Source: Anaerolineae bacterium
GTDB lineage: Bacteria > Chloroflexota > Anaerolineae > Aggregatilineales > Aggregatilineaceae
Direction: 5' to 3'
Assembly: GCA_018432315.1 (NCBI GenBank)
Contig: JAHDLB010000019.1
Coordinates: 1 to 64,000, forward strand
DNA length: 64,000 nt
The position numbers were made by a program, and so were the translations under genes. Under the pieces are notes generated by a model. It had not been told where the DNA came from and ran no database searches. It saw only the letters and a program-made list of their open reading frames with translations. Shown here piece by piece: positions 27,865-35,371 of the stretch; position 1 is the stretch's first letter, and the number at the start of each line of letters is the position of its first letter.

Positions 27865-29622
27865 TTATCTCCCGCGCGCGGCCAACTGCGCCGCCTGGTC
27901 GATGGTGCGCCAATCGTAGTGCGCGCCGCCGAAAAGCCCGTCGTTCAACGGCCAGCTCAACCAGGGCTTGCGCATGATGTACCCACCTGACATGATGAGC
28001 GGGATGATCGGGTGCTCCCCTTCCGGTCCAAAGAAACGCTCTTCGATCTGGTAATACAGGTCCGCGCGAATGACAGAATCGCTTTCAGCGCCAGCCTGGG
28101 TGATCAAATCGTCAATCTCGGTGCAGGGACGCTGGGTGGGCGGGTTCATTTCGCAGCTCAGCACGTCACCGACCCAGTTGTTCGCATCCGGATAGTCCGG
28201 TCCCCAGACAAGAATCCACATTTCGGGTCGATCCTCCGGCGGTAGGGCCGGGTCAATGGCCTCAACGACACTGTATAAGTCCATCCCCGTAATATGAAAC
28301 AGGTCTGCCGGGCAGCCCAAGACCTCTTCGGCGCGCGCGGCCAGGAACTCCCCATGGGCCGGGTCATCTCCGATCACCAGCAGCGTGATCGGGGGAAACC
28401 CCTGGCAGTCAGGATAGCCAGCCAGCGCCAACTGCTCGAGCGCGTAATCCGGGTCGAAGCCCACGCCCACTTCGTCAATCGGCGGTGCGCCGAACACCCC
28501 CGGCGGCGTGAAGTGGATCATGGGGGCCACGTAGGGCAGGAAGACTTCCTCGTCAATGAAGCGCTGGCGATCGACGATCGCGGCAAAGGCGCGGCGGGCA
28601 TGCACATTGTCGAAGGGGGGCTTGTCGTGGGTGAAGCCGAAATATTCCACGAGCAAGTCGTAGTACGGCACCAGTTGATCAGCGTACGCCGGGTCAGCCT
28701 GCAGAGCCGCCAGTTCAGCGGTGGGCACCCCTGTGCTGTCAAGCTGGTTATCCTTGTAGAGCGCCAATGCCTGGAAATGATCGCCAATTTCAGCGACCAC
28801 CACCCGTTCGACATTGCCAGGACCGCGCAGGTCGTCCGGCAGGTAGGGGTTCCGCAGAAATACGCGCCGGGCGCCGTCCACACGTTCGTCCAGCACGAAG
28901 GGCCCGTTGGTCACAATCGTGCCGACGTTGGTCCACTCCTCGCCGTATTCCTCGATGATCTCACGCGGAACGGGGCGATAAATCCACATCGTCGACATGC
29001 TCAGGAAGTAGCCAGCCGCGAAGTTCAGCTTGATTTCCAGCGTCGTGTCATCCAGGGCGCACACCCGGACTCGATCATAGTCTGCGTCGGTTACGACATC
29101 TTTGGCCATGTTGGCCAGCGCGCCACAGCCTGATATCAACCGGCTTGCTGTGCCCGCATAGAACGCTTCCAGGCGGGGATCGCACAGGCGCTGGATGCCG
29201 TAGGCCACGTCGTCGGCCGTCACCATGCGCAGGATGTCAGCCTGCTGAGTGGCAGGATCCCAGCGTACCCAGGGCACATCCCCGCGGAGGGTAAAGGTCC
29301 AGAGCGTGCCATCTTCGCTGACGGTCCAACTCGAGGCCAGCTCTGGCACCGCGTTGTTTGTAACCGGGTGAAAGTCGGTCAGCCCCAAAAACAGGTTCTC
29401 AATCGCCCCAATCGAGGGGCTGTCCGCCGCGAACTGGGGATCAAGCGACACAAGCGGATAGTGATTGTAGGCGTACAGCGTGACCGGCTCCGTCTGCTGA
29501 GCCATGTGGACAGGCAGCGTGCCCGCATCTCCTGCCAGGATAGGTGAACCGCCCGCGATAAGCAGACTGGCGGTCATCAGAACACGGGCCAAACAGACGA
29601 CTCGAGAAGACAGGATCCTCAT
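27865..29622 (-). CDS. Family-5 solute-binding protein, paralogue 3 of 3 (operon-leading)
   Basis: About 585 aa from ATG 29622. The signal peptide (MRILSSRVVCLARVLMTASLLIAG, cleavage near ILAGD) differs from those of copies 1 and 2. ATG 29622 is preferred over ATG 29631 because AAGGGGGG is well spaced from it. The mature part has the family-5 pattern (ASSWTVSEDGTLWTFTLRGD, TNGPFVLDER, FDNVHARRAFAAIVDR). It is the first gene after a predicted promoter at 29889-29918, so the three are probably one transcript. A cysteine inside the signal region (VVCLA) is not in a lipobox context. Confidence 0.86.
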   Translation of the reverse strand: MRILSSRVVCLARVLMTASLLIAGGSPILAGDAGTLPVHMAQQTEPVTLYAYNHYPLVSLDPQFAADSPSIGAIENLFLGLTDFHPVTNNAVPELASSWTVSEDGTLWTFTLRGDVPWVRWDPATQQADILRMVTADDVAYGIQRLCDPRLEAFYAGTASRLISGCGALANMAKDVVTDADYDRVRVCALDDTTLEIKLNFAAGYFLSMSTMWIYRPVPREIIEEYGEEWTNVGTIVTNGPFVLDERVDGARRVFLRNPYLPDDLRGPGNVERVVVAEIGDHFQALALYKDNQLDSTGVPTAELAALQADPAYADQLVPYYDLLVEYFGFTHDKPPFDNVHARRAFAAIVDRQRFIDEEVFLPYVAPMIHFTPPGVFGAPPIDEVGVGFDPDYALEQLALAGYPDCQGFPPITLLVIGDDPAHGEFLAARAEEVLGCPADLFHITGMDLYSVVEAIDPALPPEDRPEMWILVWGPDYPDANNWVGDVLSCEMNPPTQRPCTEIDDLITQAGAESDSVIRADLYYQIEERFFGPEGEHPIIPLIMSGGYIMRKPWLSWPLNDGLFGGAHYDWRTIDQAAQLAARGR

Positions 29623-29888
29623 CGTTAGCATCCCCCCTTGCGCGGCGGACTGCTCGCCGCCCCTGCGCATGACAGCAGCACTTCGCCCTGCTGCGACACA
29701 TCGTGACCTACGACGTGACGTCAGCAATACCAGGCTGCTATTCGATCGAACGACTGAACCCTAAGTTGGAACAAACGGATCCACGCATCGTGCTTCCTCG
29801 TTCGATGGACTCTTGGAGGCTCCCTGTCAGATGTGTGCGGCGTGAATGCTCCTGACTGGCGACAAAAATCTCTGATGTGCGGTTTTTT

Positions 29889-29918
29889 ATTTTATCATTA
29901 ATATATGTGGTACGTCAA
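29889..29918 (-). promoter_or_regulatory. Predicted promoter of the triple binding-protein operon
   Basis: On the minus strand, TTGACG (29918-29913) and TAAAAT (29894-29889) are 18 bp apart in an AT-rich block, each one base off consensus. The predicted start would leave a leader of about 260 bases before ATG 29622. I saw no riboswitch-like structure in the leader. The rest of 29919-30116 appears non-coding. Confidence 0.45.
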
Positions 29919-30116
29919 CGAGTGCTGTGAATAATTTTTTTGCTAATAAGCCCCACACCTCAAAAAACCTCACGCCTCCGCTATTTCCATCAGCTTACGG
30001 ACATCACCCCGTGTCCAATACAGTCGCGTATCTCTCCACCAATACGGAAGAAGGCTCATCGAGTAACCGGGTTTCGTTTCAAACTGACTATCCGATATAA
30101 AGCGGGTAGTGGTTAC

Positions 30117-30448
30117 CTATGGACTGATGCACTCGCAATTGTAGTGATGAACGAATAACCGAAACACAAGCTCATGAAACCGATCAGACTTGGAAAACGA
30201 CAGGGTTTTACGAACAAAGCGAGCCCAGCGCTGTCGCAAGGTATTGAACCAGCGCTCGATACGGTTGGTTCCCCGCTGTCTTTGCCGACCGATTGATGCC
30301 GATCCGTAGCGAAAACGAGTTGGTAGGCATCCCAGAAATCACTGAACGAATAACATCGTTTGTAAGCTTGTGGAATGCGTTGCCACAGGTGCAAACAACT
30401 GGTTTCGCTGCGGTCACCGATGAAATAGGCGACAATCTGTCGGGTCCA
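30117..30448 (-). pseudogene. IS1-family transposase remnant with a frameshift
   Basis: Reading leftward, TRQIVAYFIGDRSE, LWQRIPQAYKRCYSFSDFW and HQSVGKDSGE match the C-terminal half of IS1 InsB. Near 30266 the frame shifts by one base and continues as NRIERWFNTLRQRWARFVRKTLSFSKSD, ending at a stop at 30117-30119. The N-terminal half is missing. The upstream end joins directly to an IS3-type fragment, so this is a rearranged remnant and not an active IS1. Confidence 0.8.
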
Positions 30449-30562
30449 GTGAATCCGTTCGGTCATGTATTCGACTTCCAACCAGTGTTGGAGCTGCCGG
30501 AAGGCGTCGTGATAATCCTGGTATTCAGCACCAACGTGGCGGCGAACGCGATCCGCGCGATC
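30449..30562 (-). pseudogene. IS3-type transposase fragment fused to the IS1 remnant
   Basis: In frame with the first part of the IS1 remnant, translation gives HVGAEYQDYHDAFRQLQHWL, then EVEYMTERIH. This resembles the end of IS3-type orfB proteins, where (K/E)RIH is followed by SSLGYLTP. Here ERIH runs straight into the IS1 sequence, marking a recombination point near 30448. The upstream limit is approximate and abuts the PHP-domain gene. Confidence 0.5.
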
Positions 30563-30577
30563 CGCAGCAACCCCGGT

Positions 30578-32101
30578 TCAGCCATCCTCAGCCAGCGCCC
30601 AGATCGGAGAACTCCACGCCCGCTGTTCGTTGCGCTGGCGCACGCGCACGTAATACCAGTCGCGCCCCGGTGTGGGCACGTTGTGCGTGCAGCGGAACGA
30701 GGCCATGTAGCCGCTGTCGGATACCGCGCGGTGGAAGTACAGCACTGGGGTCAGAAAGCCACCCAGGTAGTGCGCGCGCGGTCCGGCCAGCAGATCGCCG
30801 ATCGCGACGTCGAAGGGCTGGCCGTTCACGGTGCCGGTCAGGCGCGTGTGGCTGTCGGCGCGCAGCTCAAGGCACATGCCCTGCGTGCTGGCCGTGGTCG
30901 GGGTCGGGTTGCCCCACGTGCGCGTCGTGAAATGCACGCTGTCGCCGGACGGTTGTTCCCAGGCGCTGAAGGCGTAACGATCCTGTTCCTTGGCCTGCGG
31001 CTCGACGATCGCGTGGCCGCGAAAGCGCGGCTCGACGGCCAGCAACTCGCCTTCCGCCACGCGCAGCGTGACATCCCAATCGACGTTTTCGCCGCGCGCA
31101 CCCCAGCCTACCTCAAGGTGCACTTTGACCGTTGCGGGTAAAGCGGTTTCATGCAGCAGCGGCGGTGTCCAGCGATGGATCACGCGGTTGTTATGCAGCA
31201 CCTCGATCGTGTCCAGCGCGTCACCACCCGTCACCTGCACCGCGATCTGTCGCTCCGGACCCATGATGGCCGCTGCGCCCATCGGGTGCCCGTTGATCGC
31301 GAACGCGAGCTGGATTCGGTCCCCGGTCAGTGCGTAGGTGCGACGCGCAATCAGGGCGTCCCAGATCGCGGTGCGGGTCAGCGCCGGTGCCCAGACACCT
31401 ACGCGCCCGTGCCCGTAACTGCCGGGGTGTGCGCTGTGATGGTCCGTCGAGCCGACCACGCCGACCATGTGCCCTTGCGACAGCCCATACTGCAGCGAAC
31501 TCTCCCAGTCCAGCGGACCCATTGTGTGCAAGTAACGCGGGCTGGCTGCCGGGCTTTCGGCTGCCCCGTGCATCGAGTAAATCTCGACCAGGTGGATGAA
31601 TTCGGGATCGACTTCGGCCCAGTTGATGCCGCGATACCCGACTTTGTAACCGATATGATGAGGCATCAGCATCATGTCGGTGCCCGCTGCACGGACCTGC
31701 CGCAGCGCGGCACGCAGATCTGGCATATCGTCGGCGCGAATCAGATCACCTTCGTCCGCGTTGAAGTACACGGTGTGATCGCCATAGCGCAGCGAGTGCC
31801 ACTCGTAGCCCAGGAACGTCACGAAGCGACCTGGCTGGTAGCGCGCGCGTACAAGATCTTGCACGTGGCCCCATTGGGCGGCGGTACGCTCGAACCCGCG
31901 CAAGTGGTAATCAGCTACAGCGGCAAGCCGCGGTTCGGTCGGGAGGTCATGCCAGTGGCCGTGCGGGGTCACGCACAGGAAATCAAGCTGTAAAACGGCG
32001 TTGTCAAATGCGTTTTCGATGGACCCATGCCCATATCCCACATTGCAATGGTTATGCAGGTCGCCATAAAAGACACGAAGCGTATCGTAGGGATTCGTCA
32101 T
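30578..32101 (-). CDS. PHP-domain / DUF3604-like metal-dependent hydrolase
   Basis: About 507 aa. The N-terminal two thirds carry PHP-type metal motifs: YGDLHNHCN near residue 13, VTPHGHWHD, GYEWHS, MPHHIGYK and STDHHSAHPGSYGHGRVG. A C-terminal beta-rich part (about 290-500) resembles the accessory region of DUF3604 proteins. Such proteins are often annotated as phosphoesterases, but the substrate is not established. ATG 32101 is preferred; the upstream extension lacks similarity. It lies 34 bp after a Gfo/Idh fragment and in line with a ROK regulator, so it may belong to a decayed sugar-catabolic operon. The IS mosaic begins just beyond its stop. Confidence 0.78.
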   Translation of the reverse strand: MTNPYDTLRVFYGDLHNHCNVGYGHGSIENAFDNAVLQLDFLCVTPHGHWHDLPTEPRLAAVADYHLRGFERTAAQWGHVQDLVRARYQPGRFVTFLGYEWHSLRYGDHTVYFNADEGDLIRADDMPDLRAALRQVRAAGTDMMLMPHHIGYKVGYRGINWAEVDPEFIHLVEIYSMHGAAESPAASPRYLHTMGPLDWESSLQYGLSQGHMVGVVGSTDHHSAHPGSYGHGRVGVWAPALTRTAIWDALIARRTYALTGDRIQLAFAINGHPMGAAAIMGPERQIAVQVTGGDALDTIEVLHNNRVIHRWTPPLLHETALPATVKVHLEVGWGARGENVDWDVTLRVAEGELLAVEPRFRGHAIVEPQAKEQDRYAFSAWEQPSGDSVHFTTRTWGNPTPTTASTQGMCLELRADSHTRLTGTVNGQPFDVAIGDLLAGPRAHYLGGFLTPVLYFHRAVSDSGYMASFRCTHNVPTPGRDWYYVRVRQRNEQRAWSSPIWALAEDG

Positions 32102-32135
32102 GGTGCTGTCTCTGTCTGTAGTTGTCCTGAATAGG

Positions 32136-32495
32136 TTAGATACTTGGCTTCTGTAGCTGGCCGGTACGTGCAGCGCGATAGGCCGCTTCGACAATTAGCA
32201 GCGATTTGTGTCCCTCAGCGACACTTACCACCGGCTCTTTGCCGCTGCGCAGGCAGTCAATGAAATGCAGCGGTCCCTGTTGGTGAAAGTTCCCCTGCTG
32301 GAAATATGGGACCGTCATCGATCCCTGCCATTCGCCGCGCGTGCGATCATCGGTGTAGCACTTGAGGAATGGCAGGCTGGCGAAATCACGCGACGCCAAG
32401 TCCACGCCGGACAGGATCGCAGTGCCCTTATCGCCGTAAATTTCGACCGATTCCTCAGTAGCGACAAACACGTTGCTCGTCGCGATCTCGGCCAC
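32136..32495 (-). pseudogene. Gfo/Idh/MocA-family oxidoreductase, C-terminal fragment
   Basis: A 119-residue frame, AEIATSNVFVATEESVEIYGDKGTAILSG to LLIVEAAYRAARTGQ, matches the C-terminal domain of Gfo/Idh/MocA oxidoreductases. The NAD-binding Rossmann half (about 200 residues) is absent. A stop codon lies just upstream in frame, and the ROK gene ends only 22 bp away. This looks like the rest of a deleted sugar-dehydrogenase gene that once sat between the regulator and the PHP gene. Confidence 0.8.
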
Positions 32496-32517
32496 CGGTC
32501 AACGACGATGTGCTGAC

Positions 32518-33735
32518 TCATTGAGCCCTCTCCCCTACAGTCGTCAAAAAATCGTCGGCAAGTACACAGCGGTCGAGAAACGCGCGGGCAGCCCCGATGC
32601 AGACCTGGTTCGGCAGGGCGAACTGGGCTTTCTGAATCACCAGGTAGTTGCTGATAAGCGGTGGCAGGTGACGTCGTACCGCCGCATCAAAATGCTGGTG
32701 CAAATCGGGCGCGAGGTCACTCAAGGCCCCCCCAGTAATCAACATACCGGGCTGCAGAATATGCAGCAGATTGGCGATCGCGATCGCGAGTGTGTCTAGC
32801 CCCTCTTCGAGCAGCGTCCGGCACAGTACGTCACCCGCTGTGGCCGCCTGCACGAGCGCCCGGAACTTCGCCCGGTGATCGTCGATCTGACGTAGGGCCA
32901 TGTAATGCTCCGCCGGTGGATCGACTTGTTGCGCGGCCCACGCGTCGAAGGTCTCGCTGATGGCACGCAGCGAGACCAGGTGTTCCAGTTTGGCGACCTC
33001 TGGGCCGTTTGTCGCTGGGAAGACCGGCAGCACGCTGCTGCCGACGTTGCCCGCGTTGCCAAACGGGCCGGTATATTGGCGCCCCTCAAGAAACAGGCTG
33101 ACTTTGATGCCCTCGTCGAAGCCAAGATAAACGATGTTCGCAGTGGGCCACGCTCCGAGATGCGCCAGCTCGGCGATCGCCATGCAGTCTACGTCATTCG
33201 CCACGCTCACACGCAGGCCAACGCCGGCTTCCAGCCGCGCTTTGAGCGGGTAGTTCTGCCAGCCGGGGACACGCCCGATCGATAAGATCGTGCCGCTGTC
33301 CGGATCGGTGAAGCCCGGCGTCGCCACGCTGAGACCTAACGGGTTGCGCTGCGGAAAACGCGCGATGATCGCCTGGATCGCGTGCGCGACCTCGCGCACA
33401 ACGTCGTCAGGCCGCAACTCGTCGTGGGCGATGTGCTTTGCGCAGAGCACATCACCCGCCAGGTCAACCGCCGCGATCCGCAACCCCGGCAGTTGGATGT
33501 GCACGCCGAAGATGTAATGATGAGTCGCATCCAGGCCGTATAACACCGCTGGCCTGCCGCCGGTGGTCGTATGCTCGCCGCTGGGGGCAACCCACCGCTT
33601 TTCGCTGAGGTCATGGATGGCACGGCGCAGTGTCGGAAGGCTCACGCCGGTTGCCTGGGCAAGCTCGGCGAGCGTCAGCGCGCGCCGACTCAGAAGGCGC
33701 ACAATTGCGCCGTGTCCAGAGGAATTTGAGAGCAT
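32518..33735 (-). CDS. ROK-family transcriptional regulator
   Basis: A 405-aa protein. An N-terminal winged helix (about 5-70: LTLAELAQATGVSLPTLRRAIHDLSEKRWV) precedes a ROK sugar-kinase-like fold with GLSVATPGFTDPDSG and ANDVDCMAIAELAHLG. The usual zinc-type GHxxxxxxGxxCxCGxxGC motif of active ROK proteins is replaced by NAGNVGSSVLPVFPAT, so it is probably a sensor, not a kinase. A perfect palindrome 20-43 bp upstream of the start is a strong candidate for its own operator. Downstream targets include the PHP gene and the lost oxidoreductase. Confidence 0.87.
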   Translation of the reverse strand: MLSNSSGHGAIVRLLSRRALTLAELAQATGVSLPTLRRAIHDLSEKRWVAPSGEHTTTGGRPAVLYGLDATHHYIFGVHIQLPGLRIAAVDLAGDVLCAKHIAHDELRPDDVVREVAHAIQAIIARFPQRNPLGLSVATPGFTDPDSGTILSIGRVPGWQNYPLKARLEAGVGLRVSVANDVDCMAIAELAHLGAWPTANIVYLGFDEGIKVSLFLEGRQYTGPFGNAGNVGSSVLPVFPATNGPEVAKLEHLVSLRAISETFDAWAAQQVDPPAEHYMALRQIDDHRAKFRALVQAATAGDVLCRTLLEEGLDTLAIAIANLLHILQPGMLITGGALSDLAPDLHQHFDAAVRRHLPPLISNYLVIQKAQFALPNQVCIGAARAFLDRCVLADDFLTTVGERAQ

Positions 33736-33754
33736 AGAACACGCTTTTCAACAA

Positions 33755-33778
33755 CTTTTATAAATCATTTTATAAAAG
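33755..33778. promoter_or_regulatory. Palindromic operator upstream of the ROK regulator
   Basis: Perfect 10-bp arms CTTTTATAAA and TTTATAAAAG flank TCAT, 20 bp upstream of the ROK start codon. A perfect 24-bp element of this size is unlikely by chance at this GC content and is well placed for autoregulation. TATAAA within the arms could also be part of the promoter. Confidence 0.7.
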
Positions 33779-34148
33779 GCTATCATTTTTCGACCAGGGT
33801 TGTCAAGGATACTACCCTGAAGATGTGAGTGACTTTGGAGAGAACGATAAGTTAACAAACGCCTGGCATGCGCTAAGCCGGCGCGTGTTGGGGATCAAGG
33901 CAACGGATGGGAAGGAGTGAGAAAACCTGTGTTTTTGAGTTCCTCCGCCACAAGGTGGGAGGGATTTGAAAATGCGGCTGGTCACCCATGTTCTCAGCGA
34001 TCGACACTCCCCAATGTTACGCTCAGTTCGCTGAGCGTGGCATTCTGGTACAATAGATTCAATTCGCTTCAATCGAATATCTCCCATATCCCATGCAGAT
34101 GTCCCTGTTCTCTGAACTTGATAGTAGTTGTTTATTTGGGAGGACATT
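33779..34148. other. Intergenic region between divergent ROK and HTH-receiver genes
   Basis: About 370 bp. TACAAT at 34048-34053 (in GGTACAATAG) is a candidate -10 element for the gene at 34149, about 95 bp upstream of its start; no good -35 element is visible. GGGAGGAC is the ribosome-binding site. No gene was recognised; the open frames on both strands have no known similarity. Confidence 0.4.
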
Positions 34149-35369
34149 ATGGACCCAAGAGAACCACAGGAAGAACGGGATAGACTCTCGAGAGAACGTT
34201 TCCTGGAACTCACTAAGGATGCTCTTGAGCGGTTCTATGATCTTACTTATTTGGAGCAGCATCCTTTTGCCAGAAAAGTAAAACAAAAAGACGATATCCA
34301 CGGAACGCCTCGTGGCCAGCTTCTGCAAAAGGATTTGTCGAGAGCCATCCATATGTTGGACTCAAGTGAGATCCGTTCCGCCAGTTCGAGTCCTGTACGA
34401 AGACACCATGTCTTGCGGCTGCGCTATGTTGAACGCCTGACCATTCAGAGCATTTCTTATGAACTGGACATGTCGGAACGCCAGGTTTACCGCGATTTGC
34501 GCCAGGGCGAAGAAGATTTAACGACAATCTTACAGTCCTGGTACATGGAAGAGATGGATGAGCCATCTCCGGGCGATTCCGAGAAAAGTGAGCTTGTAAC
34601 GCTCGAGATCGAACAACTGAAGACAGAATTCCAGACAATCGACATCAAGGGGCTCATCTACTCGGCCCGCTCGTCGATCGACCAGCTTTTGTCGATCAGA
34701 AATGTCAACGTCGTTATCCAGGCGCCCCCAGAACCGGTGCTCGTTTCGACCGACCCCGTTGTGGCAAAACATGTGCTCATCAATCTGCTCAGCAGCGCTG
34801 TTCAGCGATCTGACGGCAATACGCTCAGACTGCTCTTGAGGTCCACTGACGACCGCACAGTTCTTTCACTGCATTTCACTCAGAAGTATGAAGAACACGA
34901 AAGCCTTTTGAACGAAATCACCACAGAGATTCTCTATCGACTTCAGTGGGAGATACTCCAAAACAGCGTGCAGGACTCGACGCACACTCTTGAGCTTTCG
35001 TTTGGCAAGAACATCCCAACGGTGCTTGTGGTAGATGATTTCGAAGGATTGAGCCAGCTCTTGAAGCGGTATCTGGCGAGGTACCGCTGCTATGTTCTCG
35101 CTGCCGCGGATGGTGCTTCCGGATTGAGTATGGCGCGGGAAATTCAGCCGGACGCAATCATCCTGGACGTGATGATGCCCAATATGGATGGCTGGGAAGT
35201 GCTCCAACGTCTGCGGAATCATCCAGACACACGCCACATTACGGTAATCATTTGTTCAGTGTTTGACGATCCCGGGTTGGCCCGCGCGTTAGGTGCCTCG
35301 TCATTCCTCTCGAAGCCGGTAAAAAGGGAAGACATCATTCAAGCCTTGAGACAGGAGCACATTCTCTAG
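34149..35369 (+). CDS. HTH - degenerate ATPase-like - receiver protein
   Basis: A 406-aa protein. Residues 85-120 (RHHVLRLRYVERLTIQSISYELDMSERQVYRDL) resemble a sigma-region-4-like helix-turn-helix. The middle (about 170-290: ARSSIDQLLS, KHVLINLLSSAVQRS) looks like a worn histidine-kinase ATPase domain without clear G boxes. The C-terminal receiver (about 293-403) is canonical: VLVVDDFE, phospho-acceptor in IILDVMMPNMDG, Lys in LSKPVKR. ATG 34149 follows GGGAGG. The stop lies 2 bp before the next kinase gene. DNA binding at the N-terminus with a C-terminal receiver reverses the usual order, so it may be an output regulator for that kinase. Confidence 0.72.
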   Translation: MDPREPQEERDRLSRERFLELTKDALERFYDLTYLEQHPFARKVKQKDDIHGTPRGQLLQKDLSRAIHMLDSSEIRSASSSPVRRHHVLRLRYVERLTIQSISYELDMSERQVYRDLRQGEEDLTTILQSWYMEEMDEPSPGDSEKSELVTLEIEQLKTEFQTIDIKGLIYSARSSIDQLLSIRNVNVVIQAPPEPVLVSTDPVVAKHVLINLLSSAVQRSDGNTLRLLLRSTDDRTVLSLHFTQKYEEHESLLNEITTEILYRLQWEILQNSVQDSTHTLELSFGKNIPTVLVVDDFEGLSQLLKRYLARYRCYVLAAADGASGLSMAREIQPDAIILDVMMPNMDGWEVLQRLRNHPDTRHITVIICSVFDDPGLARALGASSFLSKPVKREDIIQALRQEHIL

Positions 35370-35371
35370 CC

